Positions 10,851 to 22,745 of a stretch of 64,000 nucleotides of DNA are shown in pieces. The notes beneath the pieces were generated by a model. That model saw only the letters and a list, made by a program, of their open reading frames with translations. It searched no databases and was not told the origin of the DNA. The position numbers were made by a program, and so were the translations under genes. The number at the start of each line of letters is the position of its first letter. Position 1 is the first letter of the stretch. Source of the stretch: Boswellia sacra (Eukaryota; Streptophyta; Magnoliopsida; Sapindales; Burseraceae); the NCBI GenBank assembly GCA_013180625.2, contig SNVD02016154.1, positions 62,001 through 126,000 on the forward strand, in the 5' to 3' direction.

Positions 10851-11996
10851 TCTTTTTGGAACGTTTTGAAGATGTTGACTTGTCATGTGTTTGGACTTCT
10901 ATCTTTGATGGAGTATTGGGCTTGATTGATTTCTCCTTGGGCTTCGGCTGAGACTGAATAGACTTTTTATTGGATTTGAGCAATTGCTGAATATTTTAAA
11001 CTGAACATCTTGAAATATCATACTTATCTAACCATTTGATCCTAAATTTTCTGACTAATAACAAATAACAATTTGAATAATAAGACTCAATAGTATATAA
11101 CCAGGATAAAATCCAAGGAATTTGAAAGTCTATATGGAAATTAATTTGTTGGATAAAAGATTGGTCTAGAACATCAGCATGCTTTTTGTAATAAGGAAAA
11201 GACAATTGGTTGATTTGTTCTGGGTAGATTGAGGGATTGACTCCTAAATAATACCACTATTCTAGGAACCAAGATGGATAAAACTTTTGACGCCTAGTAT
11301 CAAAATTAATAAACCAAGAATGATCAAATGTTCTAAGATAAAACATATTACACCAGGCTTTTTGATAATCTACATAATTATAACCATTTGATTCGTAAGG
11401 AATTAAGAAAGAAACATTGGTCCAGATGGATTGGGTACCAAATTCTCTAGGGGTTTGGACTTTCTTTATTTTACAGATTGAATAAGAAATTTGATATGGA
11501 TTTTTTGGATCTTTATGATAGACTATTTCTACGCTATCGATATCAACTAGAATTAACTCATAAAATTGACAATTTTTCAATGGGTTATCTGTAATATATT
11601 GACAATCTGGAAGGAATAATCTTTAAGTAAGGGTTTTTAATTCAACTAAAGAGACTGACTTAATGTACTGAATAACTTGGAGATGTTGACGTTGACTTTT
11701 GGTAATGTAATTGGACTTTTGAATAAACGAACCTACCTAGGTAGATGACCCAGTTACTCATTAGTAACTGGTTAGGTAGATGATCCGGCTACAGCTTGAG
11801 AAAATGATAAAGGAGGATATTCAGCTAAAACTGAATAAGTGTTTGTAATGAGGACTTTGCCCACACCTGCAACTTGAATGGAGTGATTAGTTTTTGTCAT
11901 GATGTAATCACTAGCCTTCATAATCTTTTTTTCTAACATTTTGAATATTCTCACCAAGTGTTTCACTCTTTGATTCTGTCCTATAAAAATTCTCAT
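10851..11996 (-). pseudogene. Second viral ORF (unknown function), copy C
   Basis: Counterpart of B ORF2, read right to left. Open pieces are 11996-11772 (N-terminal region), 11580-11257 (aromatic core, with SWFINFDTR) and 11205-10996 (QINFHIDFQIPWILSW). The order and residues match copy B. Stops and small indels split it. Function unknown. Confidence 0.6.
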
Positions 11997-13340
11997 GTTA
12001 AGAAATTTGGAATAAAATTATTTTCTCCTTTAATAAATTCAATTTCAAAATCAAATACAGATAAAATTGCTTGCCATCTTGCAAAAATTTGTTTAGAAGC
12101 TAAATTTTTAGCATCTTTTTGTAAAATCTCTTTTACAGATTTGCAATCAATACGAAGTAAAAATCTTTTTTTGAATAAATCATCTTGAAATTTTGTAATA
12201 CATAAAACAATTGATAAAATTTCTTTTTTAATAGTTGGGTAATTCTTTTGTGGTCCGAGCCATAATCCTGAATGATATCTACCTAAATCTTCTTTACTTG
12301 ATTCTGGTAGTTTTTCCTTAAGGATGCCTCCATATCATATTTCTAAGGCATTTGTTTCTAGATCATAAATACATCAGGATGTGGAATTCCTAAACAAGGA
12401 AGTGTTTTTACATTTTCTTTTTGAATTTTGACTATTCTAGTATGTTGATCCGTCTAGGGCAAATGATTCTTTTGAAGTATTTGAAATAAAGGTTTGGATA
12501 TTTTTCTAAGATTTGGAAAGAAATCTGAGACATAATTTAAAGATCCTAAGAACCTTTGAAATTGATTTTTATCTTTAATTTCATCTGAAAATTTGTAAGC
12601 AGATTCTATTGCTCTTTGGGCAGGTTTTATTGTTCCTTGATATATGTCATACCCCAAAAATCTAATCTTCGTTTGAAATAACTTCATTTTGGGAGCAGAA
12701 ATTACTAGTCCATTTTTCTTAACTACATGAAAGAATGTTTTTAAATGTTTGAAATGTTGCTCTATTCCTTCGAAGAAGATTAATATATCATCTATTTATA
12801 CTATAATAAATTTTGTATAATGGTTGAATATATCATTCATAATATGTTGAAATTCAGATGGAGTATTTTTTAGTCCAAATGGCATTACATTCCACTTGTA
12901 ATGCCCAAATAGTACTGTAAAAGTTGTTTTTATATCTGTCTTATTCTGCAATTTGAACTTGCCAAAATCCATTTTTCATATCAAATTTTGAAAATAATAT
13001 TGCATCATAAAGTATTTTGACTAAATCTCGTTTATTAGGAATAGGATATCTAATCCATTGTATCACTTTATTTAATGGTTTGCAATTGACTACTAATCTT
13101 GGAACTCCTCTTTCTAATTCAGTTTTTTTATTAACATAAAATACTACACAACTCCAAGGTGATTTTGATTCTCTAAATAATTTCTTCTTTAATAAATCAT
13201 GTATTTCCTCTTGGCAATATTGTAATAATTCTTGATTTATTTGAATTGACCTAGGCTTTGTTGCAATTTGTTTTCATTAAATTCTTTGTTGTATGGTAAA
13301 GTAACTACGTGTTTTTTTCTATCCAAAAATTGATTAGGCA
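11990..13340 (-). pseudogene. Reverse transcriptase and RNase H relic, copy C
   Basis: RT/RNase H region on the minus strand. FSKFDM with FWQV is visible near 13000-12950. The region removed in copy B is retained here, but an extra A in a poly(A) run near 12930 shifts the frame. The YIDD box at 12798-12787 keeps both Asp codons (12792-12787), but the Tyr codon is TAA. The open piece 12687-12454 is the RT connection (MKLFQTKIRFLGYDIY). RNase H follows to about 11990 with further stops. Non-functional. Confidence 0.82.
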
Positions 13341-13377
13341 AATCTGAGCATACTTCTTCTCTAAATTTATTTTCAAT

Positions 13378-13990
13378 TTATTCTATATCTTCTTTAATAT
13401 TAGGTTTTTCTAATTGTTCCTCAATTCTTTTATATTTAATTTCTTTTTGTAGATAATTAATATGATGTTGTTTATTAATTATTAAATTAATTTGTTTAGT
13501 AATTGTATTTTGTTGTAGTAAATGAATGTCTTTAGTATCTATTGGTGATAAAAATTTAAAGCTTATTTTTGTTCCCATAATATCAGTATAAATTCCTTGA
13601 CTATCAACTTTAAATTGATATATTTGTGTTAAAAATAGAGTACCCAGAAGAATATTTTGACTAAGATTTTTGACTAATATGAATGTTATTTTAAAACAAT
13701 ATCCTTCATTACATATTTTCACTTTTGATAACTTGTATTTCACTTCTAAGGATATTCCATTTGCACCATGTAGTCTTTCATATGTTTTTTCATAATATTG
13801 TGTTGGAATAAGTCATTCTCTAAGACAATTTTGGCCTGCTCCTTAGTCAACCAAAGCAATTGTTTCTATTTGTAAATAATTATCTATATGTAATAATATT
13901 CCTATGTACCATTTTTTATAATTAATTTTGTTTATAATTTGTACATAATCCGTTTCTATGTTTGAATTAGAAGCTAAATTTTGATATTTA
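13378..13990 (-). pseudogene. Aspartic protease relic, copy C
   Basis: Protease region; the open piece 13743-13378 carries QNILLGTLFL, a hydrophobic protease segment. The active-site triplet at 13848-13837 reads Asp-stop-Gly-Ala, the same TAA as copy B. This stop is thus shared by two copies in opposite orientation. Confidence 0.72.
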
Positions 13991-14037
13991 TTTTTAGATT
14001 CAAGTATCATTAATCTAGTTTGAGTTTGGAGTTGTTC

Positions 14038-15446
14038 TTATTGTTGATTTTGAATTTCTTTTTTGATTTCTTTTATTTGTTCCTTTAAATTTCTAATTTC
14101 TTGTTGTAATTTTCTTGTAGTAACTTGTTTGAATAAAGTTTGTGATGTATATTTATCCAATATCTTGCTTAAGCTAAATGTTTCTAGGGTCTTCATACTA
14201 CTTTCTTGTTTTAAGATTTCTTTTAATCTTATTAAATATTCTCTCTTTATATTTGGGTCTTCAATTTTATTAATAATATCCAATAAAAATTGTTTATCAG
14301 TGTTTTTGGTAATAACATTAATTTGCTTACAGTTACATAATCCTTCTATACAACTTAAAGATTTACTACTTTGTGAAATATTATCAGTATCTTAGATGTC
14401 TAGAATATCATTGTCATCATCACTAATGCTAGATTCTTGACTAGATTGTTCATTAAATAATAATTTATTAATTTTACCTCTTAGTTCATCTTGGTCATTT
14501 AATAGTTTATTGACTTTATTTTTCTTTTTACATTGTTTTGATGTATGATTGAGTTGCCTAAAATTTCAACATATCAATTGCTTTTTAGACTTTGAATAAT
14601 TCTTTTTAGGTTTATATTTTTTTCTTATAGTATTAATTATCAAATTGGCTTTTATAAAGTTTCTTTGATTTATTCTTCTTATAATTCTTAGAATATGATG
14701 GTGGCCTAAGATTTTCATAACTATATTGTTTACAAAATGATCCCATCGTTTTGCTAAAGCTTTTTATTTTTCTTTTCTTTTTTTGTTCTTGACATATTGC
14801 TAAACCTCCTTTTTTAATAAAAGTAAACAATTGACCATATGTTATATTACCTCAAGGAATTGAATTTCCTCCTGTTAATTCTGTTAATTTATTGATTATT
14901 TTTTCAGAAAAGAATTTTGGCAATTCTGCAATAAATCTCTCTTTTCAGAAAGAAGTATTGTTGTCGTGTCTTTTGAATATATTTGTTATAAATACATCCT
15001 TATACCATCTAAAATCTCATAAAGTTGGACATCTGAGATTTGTTAAAATTATTTTTGAACTAGCTAATTCCTCTTTAGGATTACCTATGAAATGCAATAA
15101 AATAACATATATTAGTACTTCTACAGCATTTTGAGTTTCTTGAATAGTCACAAATCCATCTTCGTCTTCTACTTGAGTTTTTTTTGTACATGATTAAGTG
15201 TTATTTGTTGATTATTAAATCATATACAATTGTCCCACTAATATTTTAATGATCCTGTAAAACCTGCAACTAACAACTTAGTAGCTTCACTATCACTTGT
15301 TTTATAGCTTTATAAGTGTCAGATGCCATTCCCATTTCTTGTAAGGTATTAATTATTTCATATTTTGACTTACCATTTATATTCTATTCATAAATTGAAT
15401 CACCTGCATATCTATTTGAAATAAATTGTTTTCTTTCTTCATACAT
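14038..15446 (-). pseudogene. Coat protein relic, copy C
   Basis: Starts at an ATG at 15446-15444 (MYEERKQF). Conserved coat segments follow in several frames, then the basic tail (open 14830-14633) and a zinc knuckle near 14575-14531. The last Cys of the knuckle is intact here (TGT), unlike copies A and B, but the Trp codon is TGA and the second Cys is Phe. The Lys/Glu-rich C-terminal spacer is open at 14283-14038. Confidence 0.75.
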
Positions 15447-16429
15447 TAGATCTGGTGGAGTAGGTCTTGGATAATATGTTCTTGTAGGGGCTTGTTTCCC
15501 TTTATCTTTTCTAGTTATTTTGTTAATTTCATCTGTATCTTCAGATGATGTAATAGATTAAGTATCACTTTGTTGATTTTGATCTATAATATTAATATTA
15601 TTGGAAGAACTTGGTAATATCTTAAGTTTTTAATTTATCTGATCAATTAAATCTATCTTAGAAAGTTTTATTGATGTATTCTTTTGTTGAACTGGTTTAA
15701 ATAGTGGTGGTGAAATATCTTAAGGAAACATCAAGGGCTGTTTTATTTTAATATTATCCATTTGATCTTCTATATTTGTAACTTGTTTAGATACAGTATG
15801 AAGTAATTGATTATGAAAATTATTTTGTTCATAAATTTTTTTAATATTTCATAATGTTGCATTTTCATTATTTGGTTTATTAGATCCTTTTTTGAATGGT
15901 GTTGTTAAGATTTCTGTTTCACTTGTTTTAATCTTAATTTGTTATAAAGGTGAGTGTATTGATTGAATTATTCCATGTTGCATAGTTTCCATTTTTTAAA
16001 TTCATTTGTTTGAACATTGACATGTTGAGTTTTATATGGTAATTGTATATTATGTTTTGATGCATACGTGTTAAACCAAATAAAGAAAGGAATGTTAACT
16101 TTTAATCTTTTCATCTCATCATACCATTCTTCTCTAATTTCTTCAGTTTTTTGTTTAATAAATGTACTAAAATACAATTTTCTTTTAAAATTATTTTCTT
16201 CTTGTAAAAAGTCATTTCTTAAATATTCTTTATTAATTTCAAAGTCTTCTTTTTTAATAGTATTAATATTCTAAAAATCTGATTGTGTAGGTGACATTGG
16301 AGGTGATTGATTAACTTGTTCTGCTATATATGTAGCATAATTTACTGTATAAGGGGGATTATTATTTATTTCACTTGCTTGAGTACTTCTATAGTTAAAA
16401 CTACTAGTTTTTGGCAATGAAAACGAACT
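15447..16429 (-). pseudogene. Polyprotein linker, copy C
   Basis: Linker between movement and coat domains; the best preserved piece is 16177-15968 (contains EEWYDEMKRLKVNIPFFIWF). At its start the frame continues from the movement domain without the TAA seen in copies B and D at the equivalent site, which supports a single fused polyprotein in the ancestor. Confidence 0.6.
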
Positions 16430-17325
16430 CCTAGCAGATTTAATATCAGAATAAGTTAATGAAGTTTCTCCTATTCTTAAGGAATTGAATCTTAACGAAA
16501 TTTTTCCTTCTGGATTTTGAGTAATTTGTGCTATGTTCTAGGTGGTAATGGATTATATATTTGCCAAGCTTCTGGTATAATGATTTCATTCCATTTAAGC
16601 AATTTTACCGTATAGATTGATGTTAGAGTATTTTCTTCTGTTTTTACTGTTAATATTTTCGTCTCTCCTCTAGTATCTTGTAACCTACATCTAAGGTTGA
16701 ACTCTAAACTTGTTTATTTAAAATATATCTTATAAAGTAACAAATATCTATGCCTATTTTGTGTAAAAACTGATTCTGGTAAATGAATGTTTAAAACTAA
16801 TGTATCTAATATTTTTGGATCATACAGACTAACTTGGAAATTTGGAGCACAGTTGAAATAAATAGCACCATTACAAAGATTTGATTGTACTACTCCTAAT
16901 AAGGAATCTTAAAATTTTAAAAATGTTTTATCCCTTAATAATATTAATACTAGAGAATCTATCCCTAGTTTTGATAATGGTTTTATAACTAGTAGTATTA
17001 ATCCAAAATGTATATAATTAATTAATTTTTGCTTATAATTTTTTATAGCTAGTTGACTAAATAATCTTATTTCTTCAAATTCATTTTGCGAAGTTAAAGT
17101 TTCTTCATGTTCTTTTATTGAATAAGCAGTTTTAATGTCAAAAGTTCCTATTTCTTATATACTATTGGGTAATGTATTTTTATTTAAACTTTGTTTAACA
17201 TTAGTAATTTTTGTCATTATTTCTCTTGAACTAATTATCTTAGACGTTTTTTTAAATTTAGAACTTATATATCTTCTAACTGTATATGTCATTTTTGAAT
17301 TATTAATAACTTCAAATTTTAGCAT
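16430..17325 (-). pseudogene. Movement protein relic, copy C
   Basis: Movement domain with an ATG at 17325-17323. It keeps the N-terminal block missing from copy B. A stop occurs soon after (in the IYEI-like region near 17155), followed by further stops and indels. The sequence matching FNCAPNFQVSL lies near 16850-16820. It ends by reading into the linker. Confidence 0.72.
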
Positions 17326-17776
17326 ACATCTTTTTAGGATAAGATAGGCTATGGGAACATGTCATGCTTACCAACGGACTCACGCACTTTCAGCTATTGG
17401 GAACACCTAGCTAACCAACGTATGAACAGTCTTCACTGCTACCTAATCATATCCCTCAATTCTTATATACTAAAATTTTCGTTTACTAATAACTCTGGAA
17501 TGATATCTATAATTAGAATCTTTCTAAATTCTTCTTCTTTCACAAGGCGTTTAATAATATGTTTCTAGGTCTAAAAGATGGTCTTTAAGATAATTTAATT
17601 GCATTATGTACTCTAGTTTATCTTTGTGTGATATGTTATACCAATTTCTTTTAAGATAATTTTGTATTGTTCTATATTCAATTCTATGTGTTTGAATATG
17701 TGTTCTTAGTTCACTTTTTTCTGTCATTAACTTAAGAATTTAATATATGAAACTTATAATTGATTGAAAACTTATG

Positions 17777-17788
17777 CCTCTGATACCA
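17777..17788 (-). other. tRNA-Met primer-binding site variant, copy C
   Basis: On the minus strand this reads TGGTATCAGAGG, one base from the canonical site in copy B. It sits at the equivalent place upstream of the movement ORF. Confidence 0.75.
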
Positions 17789-18395
17789 CTTCTAACCAGG
17801 ATCGTAAATAAAACAAGAAATAAAAGCAAGAAATATTAAAATTAAATTTGAATGGTAATTTTCAATGATTATAAAAGTATAAAGTAAAAGTAAGAAATAT
17901 TGAAAAGTTCAAGGAAATGAGTAAAAAACTTTATTAAAAATTGCTTTGAAAAGTCTTACAAGAGAATTTGGAGAAAAGGCGAAGATTTCTCCCCGATGCC
18001 TTCTCCTTGAATTCAAGCATCCTTATATACACTTGGATTCAGACTTCAAGACTCTTGAAATCCACTAACATGATTACTATCTTAAATTATCTTTGACTAA
18101 CAATACACTTGGGTACAATTATATAGAATACATTTATTACAACTTTTGACAAATTAACTCAATTACATATATCTTCTACTATTCTTGATAATCTTGAGCA
18201 AACTTCAGGGAAACGTGGACGACTATAATTGTCTTCATATGGCATGTGATAAATTGATTTATACTTCACCACCGTCTTTCTAGAACAATGAGTTAGATAT
18301 TTTGTCTTTTTGTTAATTAGTCTTCATAGATCATATGGATCTTGAGCTAATGGTCCACCAAACGGATATTCTTCTGGATTATCTTGAGTACTATA
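17789..18395 (-). promoter_or_regulatory. Pararetrovirus promoter/leader region, copy C
   Basis: Intergenic region between the upstream ORF2 remnant and the primer site. Its inverted match in D (19343-20016) is closer than its match in B, which suggests that C and D come from one viral sublineage. TATA-like sequence (CTTATATAC, inverted, near 18010-18020) is present. Confidence 0.55.
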
Positions 18396-19177
18396 AAATG
18401 AGTTGTCCAAAATCTATTGAATAAAGGCCATTAATTGCTTGATCTGTTCACTTTTTGACTTCTTCGTTTTGGAACCTTTTGAAGATGTTGATTTGTCATG
18501 GGCTTGAGCTTTTATTTTTGATGGAGTACTGGGCTTTATTTTTAATCCATTGTTGAATATTTTGAACTGAATATTTGAAAATGCCATACTTATCCCACCA
18601 TTTGATCCTAAATTCTCTAACTAATGATAAATAACAGTGATGATAATAGGATTCAATGGTATAGGACCAGGATAAAATCTAAGGGATTTGAAAATCTATA
18701 TGAAAATTGATATGTTGAATAAGAGTTTGATCAGGAACATTAGCATGTTTTTTGTAATAAGGAAAATATAATTGATTGATCTGTTCTAGGTAGATTGATG
18801 AATTAGCTCCTAAATAATACCACCATTCAAGGAACCAGGATGAATAAAATTTTTGACAATGAGTATCAAAATGGATAAACCAAGAATGATCAAATGTCCT
18901 AAGATAAAACATATTAGACAAGGCTTTCTGATAATCTACATAATTATATCCATTTGGATGGTAAGGAATTGAAAAAGAAACATTGGTCCAGATAGATTGA
19001 GTAGCAAATTCTCTAAGAGTTTTGACTTTCTTTATTTTACAGGTTGAATAGGATATTTGGTCTGAAATTTTTTAGGTCTTTATGATGGGCTATTTCAACA
19101 CTATCAATAGCAACTAAAATTAGTTCATAAAATTAGCGATTTCTTAATGGATTATCTGTAATATATTGACAATCTTG
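18396..19177 (-). pseudogene. ORF2 remnant of a tandem unit upstream of copy C
   Basis: Carries the aromatic ORF2 core (open 18921-18679, with SWFIHFDTH) and basic tail on the minus strand. It lies directly upstream of the leader of copy C in the same orientation, which shows head-to-tail tandem units. It ends at about 19177, where a filler of about 22 bases separates it from copy D. Confidence 0.7.
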
Positions 19178-19200
19178 ACAATATAATGGATCAAAAGTGA

Positions 19201-19342
19201 CAAGAAGCCTATTCAATCTCAGTCCAAGTCCAAGTCCAAGGAGAAGTCTATAAAGCCTAGTACTCAATAAAAACAGAAGCCCAAGCCCATAACAAATCAA
19301 CATCTTCAAAAGGTTCCAAAAAGAAAATGTGAAAAAGTGAAC
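19201..19342 (+). pseudogene. ORF2 C-terminal tail, copy D
   Basis: Short Lys/Ser/Pro-rich tail matching 9460-9602 of copy B, with a few extra Ser-Lys repeats. The aromatic core is missing, cut by the junction. Confidence 0.6.
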
Positions 19343-20474
19343 AGATCAAGCAGTTAATGGCCCCTTAGTCAACAGATTTCGGACAACTCATCTTACAGTA
19401 CTCAAGATAATCCAGAAGAAGACCCATTTGGTGGACCACTAACTCAAAATCCATATGATCTATAAAGACTGATTAACAAAAAGACAAAAATATCCAACTT
19501 ATTTCTAACTCATATTTCTAGAAAGACGGTGGTGAAGTATAAATCAGTTTATCACACGCCATATGAAGATAATTGTAGTCGCCCACGTTTCCTTGAAGTT
19601 TGTTCAAGATTATTAAGAATAATAGAAGATATATGTAATTGAGTTAATTTATCAAAAAAAATGTAATAAATGTGTTCCATATAATTGTACCCATGTGTAT
19701 TGTTAGTCAAAGATAATTTAAGATAGTAATCATATTAGTGGATTTCAAGTCATAAAGTCTGAATCCAAGTCTTTATATGAATGCTTGTATTCAAGAAGAA
19801 GGTATCGGGAAAAAATCTTTGCCTTACTTCTAAATTCTCTTGTAAGACTTTCCAAAGCAATTTTTAATAAAGTAAGTCTTTTACTCATTTCCTTGAACTT
19901 TTCAATATTTCTTACTTTTACTTTATGTTTTTAGAATCATTGAAAATTACCTTTCAAATTTAATTTCAATATTTCTTGCTTTTATTTCATGTTTTATTTA
20001 CGATCCTTGTTAGAAGTGGTATCAGTGCCATAAGTTTTCAATCAATTATAGGTTTCATATACTAAACTCTTAAGTCAATGACAGAAAAAAGTGAACTAAG
20101 AACACATATTAGAACACATAGATTTGAATATAGAACAATACAAAATTATCTTAAAAGAAATTGGTGTAATATATCACACAAAGATAAACTAGTACATAAT
20201 GCAATTAAATTATCTTAAAGACCATCTTTGAGACCTACATATTGTCGGATGCTTTGTGAAAGAGAAAGAATTCAGAAAGATTATAATTATAGATATCATT
20301 CTAGAGTTATTAGTAAAAAAGAAATTTAGTATTTAAGGATTGAGGGATAGAATTAGGTAGCAGTGAAAACTGTTCATACATTGGTAAGCTAGGTGTTCCC
20401 GGCAGCTGAGAGTGTGTGAGTCCATTGGTAAGCCTGAGGTGTTCCCGTAGCCTTTCCTATACTAAAAGGATCGT
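19343..20474 (+). promoter_or_regulatory. Pararetrovirus promoter/leader region, copy D
   Basis: Non-coding leader between the ORF2 tail and the movement ORF. It contains AATAAAG near 19868 and the primer site at 20017-20028. No intact ORF is seen. Confidence 0.6.
20017..20028 (+). other. tRNA-Met primer-binding site variant, copy D
   Basis: Reads TGGTATCAGTGC, differing from the canonical copy B site at one base (A to T at the tenth position). Confidence 0.75.
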
Positions 20475-21426
20475 ATGCTAAAATTTAAAGTTATTAATAA
20501 TTTGAAAATGACATCTACAGTTAGAAGATATCTAAGTTCTAAATCCAGAATAACGTCTAAGATAATTAGTTCAAAAGAAATAATGACAAAAATTACTAAT
20601 GTTAAACAAAGTTTAAACAAAAATATATTTTCCAATATTTCACCCGATAGTATATATGAAATATGAACTTTTGACTTTAAAACTACTTATTCAATAAAAG
20701 AACATTAAGAAACCTTAACTTTGCAAAATAAATTTGAAGAAATAAGATTACTTAGCCAACTAACTATAGAAAATTATAAGCAAAAAGTATTTAATTATAT
20801 ACACTTTGGATTAATGCAAATAGCTATAAAACCATTATTAAAATTAGGAATAAATTCTCCAGTATTAATGTTATTAAAGGAAAAAAAACATTTTCAAAAT
20901 TTCAAGATTCCTTGTTAGGAGTAGTTCAGTCAAATATTTGTAATGGTGTTATTTATTTCAATTGTGCTCCAAATTTTCAAGTTAGTCTGCATGATCCAAT
21001 AATATTATATACATTAGTTTTAAACATCCATTTACTAGAATTAGTTTTTACACAAAATAGGCATGGATATTTATTACTTTATAGAATATATTTTAAACAA
21101 ACTAGTTCATAATTTAATCCTATATGTAGATTGCAAGATACTAGAGGAGAAATGACAATATTAACAGTAGAAATAGAAGAAAATACTCTAAAATCAACCT
21201 ATACACCAAATGACCAAAATTACTTAAATGGAATGAAATCACTATACCAGAAATTTGGCAAATAGATAATCCATTACCACCTAAAAATATAGCACAAAAA
21301 GAAATAGCACTAATTAGCCAGAATTCAAAAGGAAAGATTTTATTAAGATTTGATTCTTTAAGAATAAGAGAAACTTCATTAAGTTATTTCGATATTAAAT
21401 CCGCTAGGAGTTCATTTTCATTATAA
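20475..21426 (+). pseudogene. Movement protein relic, copy D
   Basis: Starts at ATG 20475, with the N-terminal block that copy B lacks. Open pieces are 20475-20666, 20721-20918 and 20912-21112, the last with YFNCAPNFQVSL. A TGA at 20664-20666, a frameshift in a poly(A) run near 20885 and a TAA at 21110-21112 break it. It ends at a TAA (21424-21426), the same place as copy B. Confidence 0.77.
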
Positions 21427-22745
21427 AAATCTAGTAGTTTTAATTGTAGAAGTACACAAACAAGTTAAATAAATAATAACCCTCCTTATATACTAAATTA
21501 TACAACAATTATAGCAAAATCAGTTAATCAATCACGTCCAATGTTACTTACACAATCAGATTTTTAAACTATTAATACTATTTAAAAAAAGATTTTGAAA
21601 TTAATAAAGAATATTTAAGAACTGACTTTATGCAAGAAAAACATAATTTTAAGAGAAAATAGCATTTTAGTACAATTCCTAAACAAAAAACTGAAGAAAT
21701 CAGAAAAGAATGGTATATTGAAATGATAAGAATAAAAGTCAATATTCCTTTCTTTACTTGGTTTGATAAGTATGCATCAAGACATAATATACAACTACCA
21801 TATAAAAGTTAACATATTAATGTTCAAACAAATGAATTTAAAAAATGTAAAACTACACAACATGGAATAATTCAATCAATACACTCATCTCTAGAGCAAA
21901 TTAAGATTAAAACAAGTGAAACAGAAATCCTAGCAACACCATTTAAAAAAGGATCTAATAAATCAGATAATGAAAATGCAACATTAGGAGATATGAAGAA
22001 AATTTATGAACAAAATAATTTTCATAATCAATTACTTTATATTGTATCCAAACAAGTTATAAGAAAAGAATATCAAATAGATAATATTAAATTAAAACTG
22101 CTACAACATATCCTCAAGATATTTCTCCACCACTAGTTAAACCGGTTCAACAAAATAATACACCAATAAAACTTCCTAATATAGATTTAATTGATCAGAT
22201 TAATAAAAAACTTAAGATATTACCAAGTTCTTCCAATAATATTAATATTATAGATCAAAATCAATAAAGTGATACCCAATCTATTACAACATCTGAAGAT
22301 ATAAATGAAATTAATAAAATAACTAGAAAAGATAAATAGAAACAAGTCCTTACAAAAACATATTGCCCAAGACCTATTCCACCAGATCTAATGTACGAAG
22401 AAAGAAAATAATTTATTTCAAATAGATATGCGGGTTATTCAATTTATGAATGGAATATAGGTGGTAAGTCAGAATATGAAATAATTAATACCTTACAATA
22501 AATGGGAATGGCATCTGCCGCTTATAAAGCTTATAAAACAAGTGATTGTGAGGCTGCTAAGTTATTAATTGTAGGTTTTAAAGAATCACTAAAATATCGA
22601 TGGGACAATTGCATAGGATTTAATAATCAACAAATCATACCTAATCATGTAGAAAAGACCCAAGTAGAAGACGAAAATGGATTTGTAACTCTCCAAGAAA
22701 CCCAAAATGCTGTAGAAGTACTAATATATACTATAATGAATTTTA
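21427..22745 (+). pseudogene. Linker and N-terminal coat protein relic, copy D
   Basis: Decayed linker followed by the coat domain from MYEERK (22392). The open block 22502-22750 contains KYRWDNCIGFNN, with Arg in place of the first Trp of the other copies. The coat sequence stops at about 22745, before the zinc knuckle, at the edge of the viral array. Confidence 0.7.

Larger units (their letters stand above)
10264..19177 (-). mobile_element. Endogenous pararetrovirus copy C, more than one genome length
   Basis: Minus-strand copy. In transcription order it holds most of ORF2 of an upstream unit (19177-18396), intergenic leader (18395-17789), primer site, movement protein, linker, coat protein, protease, RT-RNase H, ORF2 (11996-10851) and terminal intergenic sequence (10850-10264). 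At about 8.9 kb it exceeds the 7.43 kb unit, so it must come from a head-to-tail concatemer. It lies tail-to-tail against copy B with no spacer. Its defects include a stop in place of the Tyr of the RT YIDD box. Confidence 0.87.
19201..22745 (+). mobile_element. Endogenous pararetrovirus copy D, truncated
   Basis: Plus-strand copy that begins inside the basic tail of ORF2, continues through the intergenic region, primer site, movement protein and linker, and stops inside the coat domain. It lies head-to-head with the upstream part of copy C. RT, RNase H and protease are absent apart from a tiny inverted RT scrap at its right edge. Confidence 0.83.
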
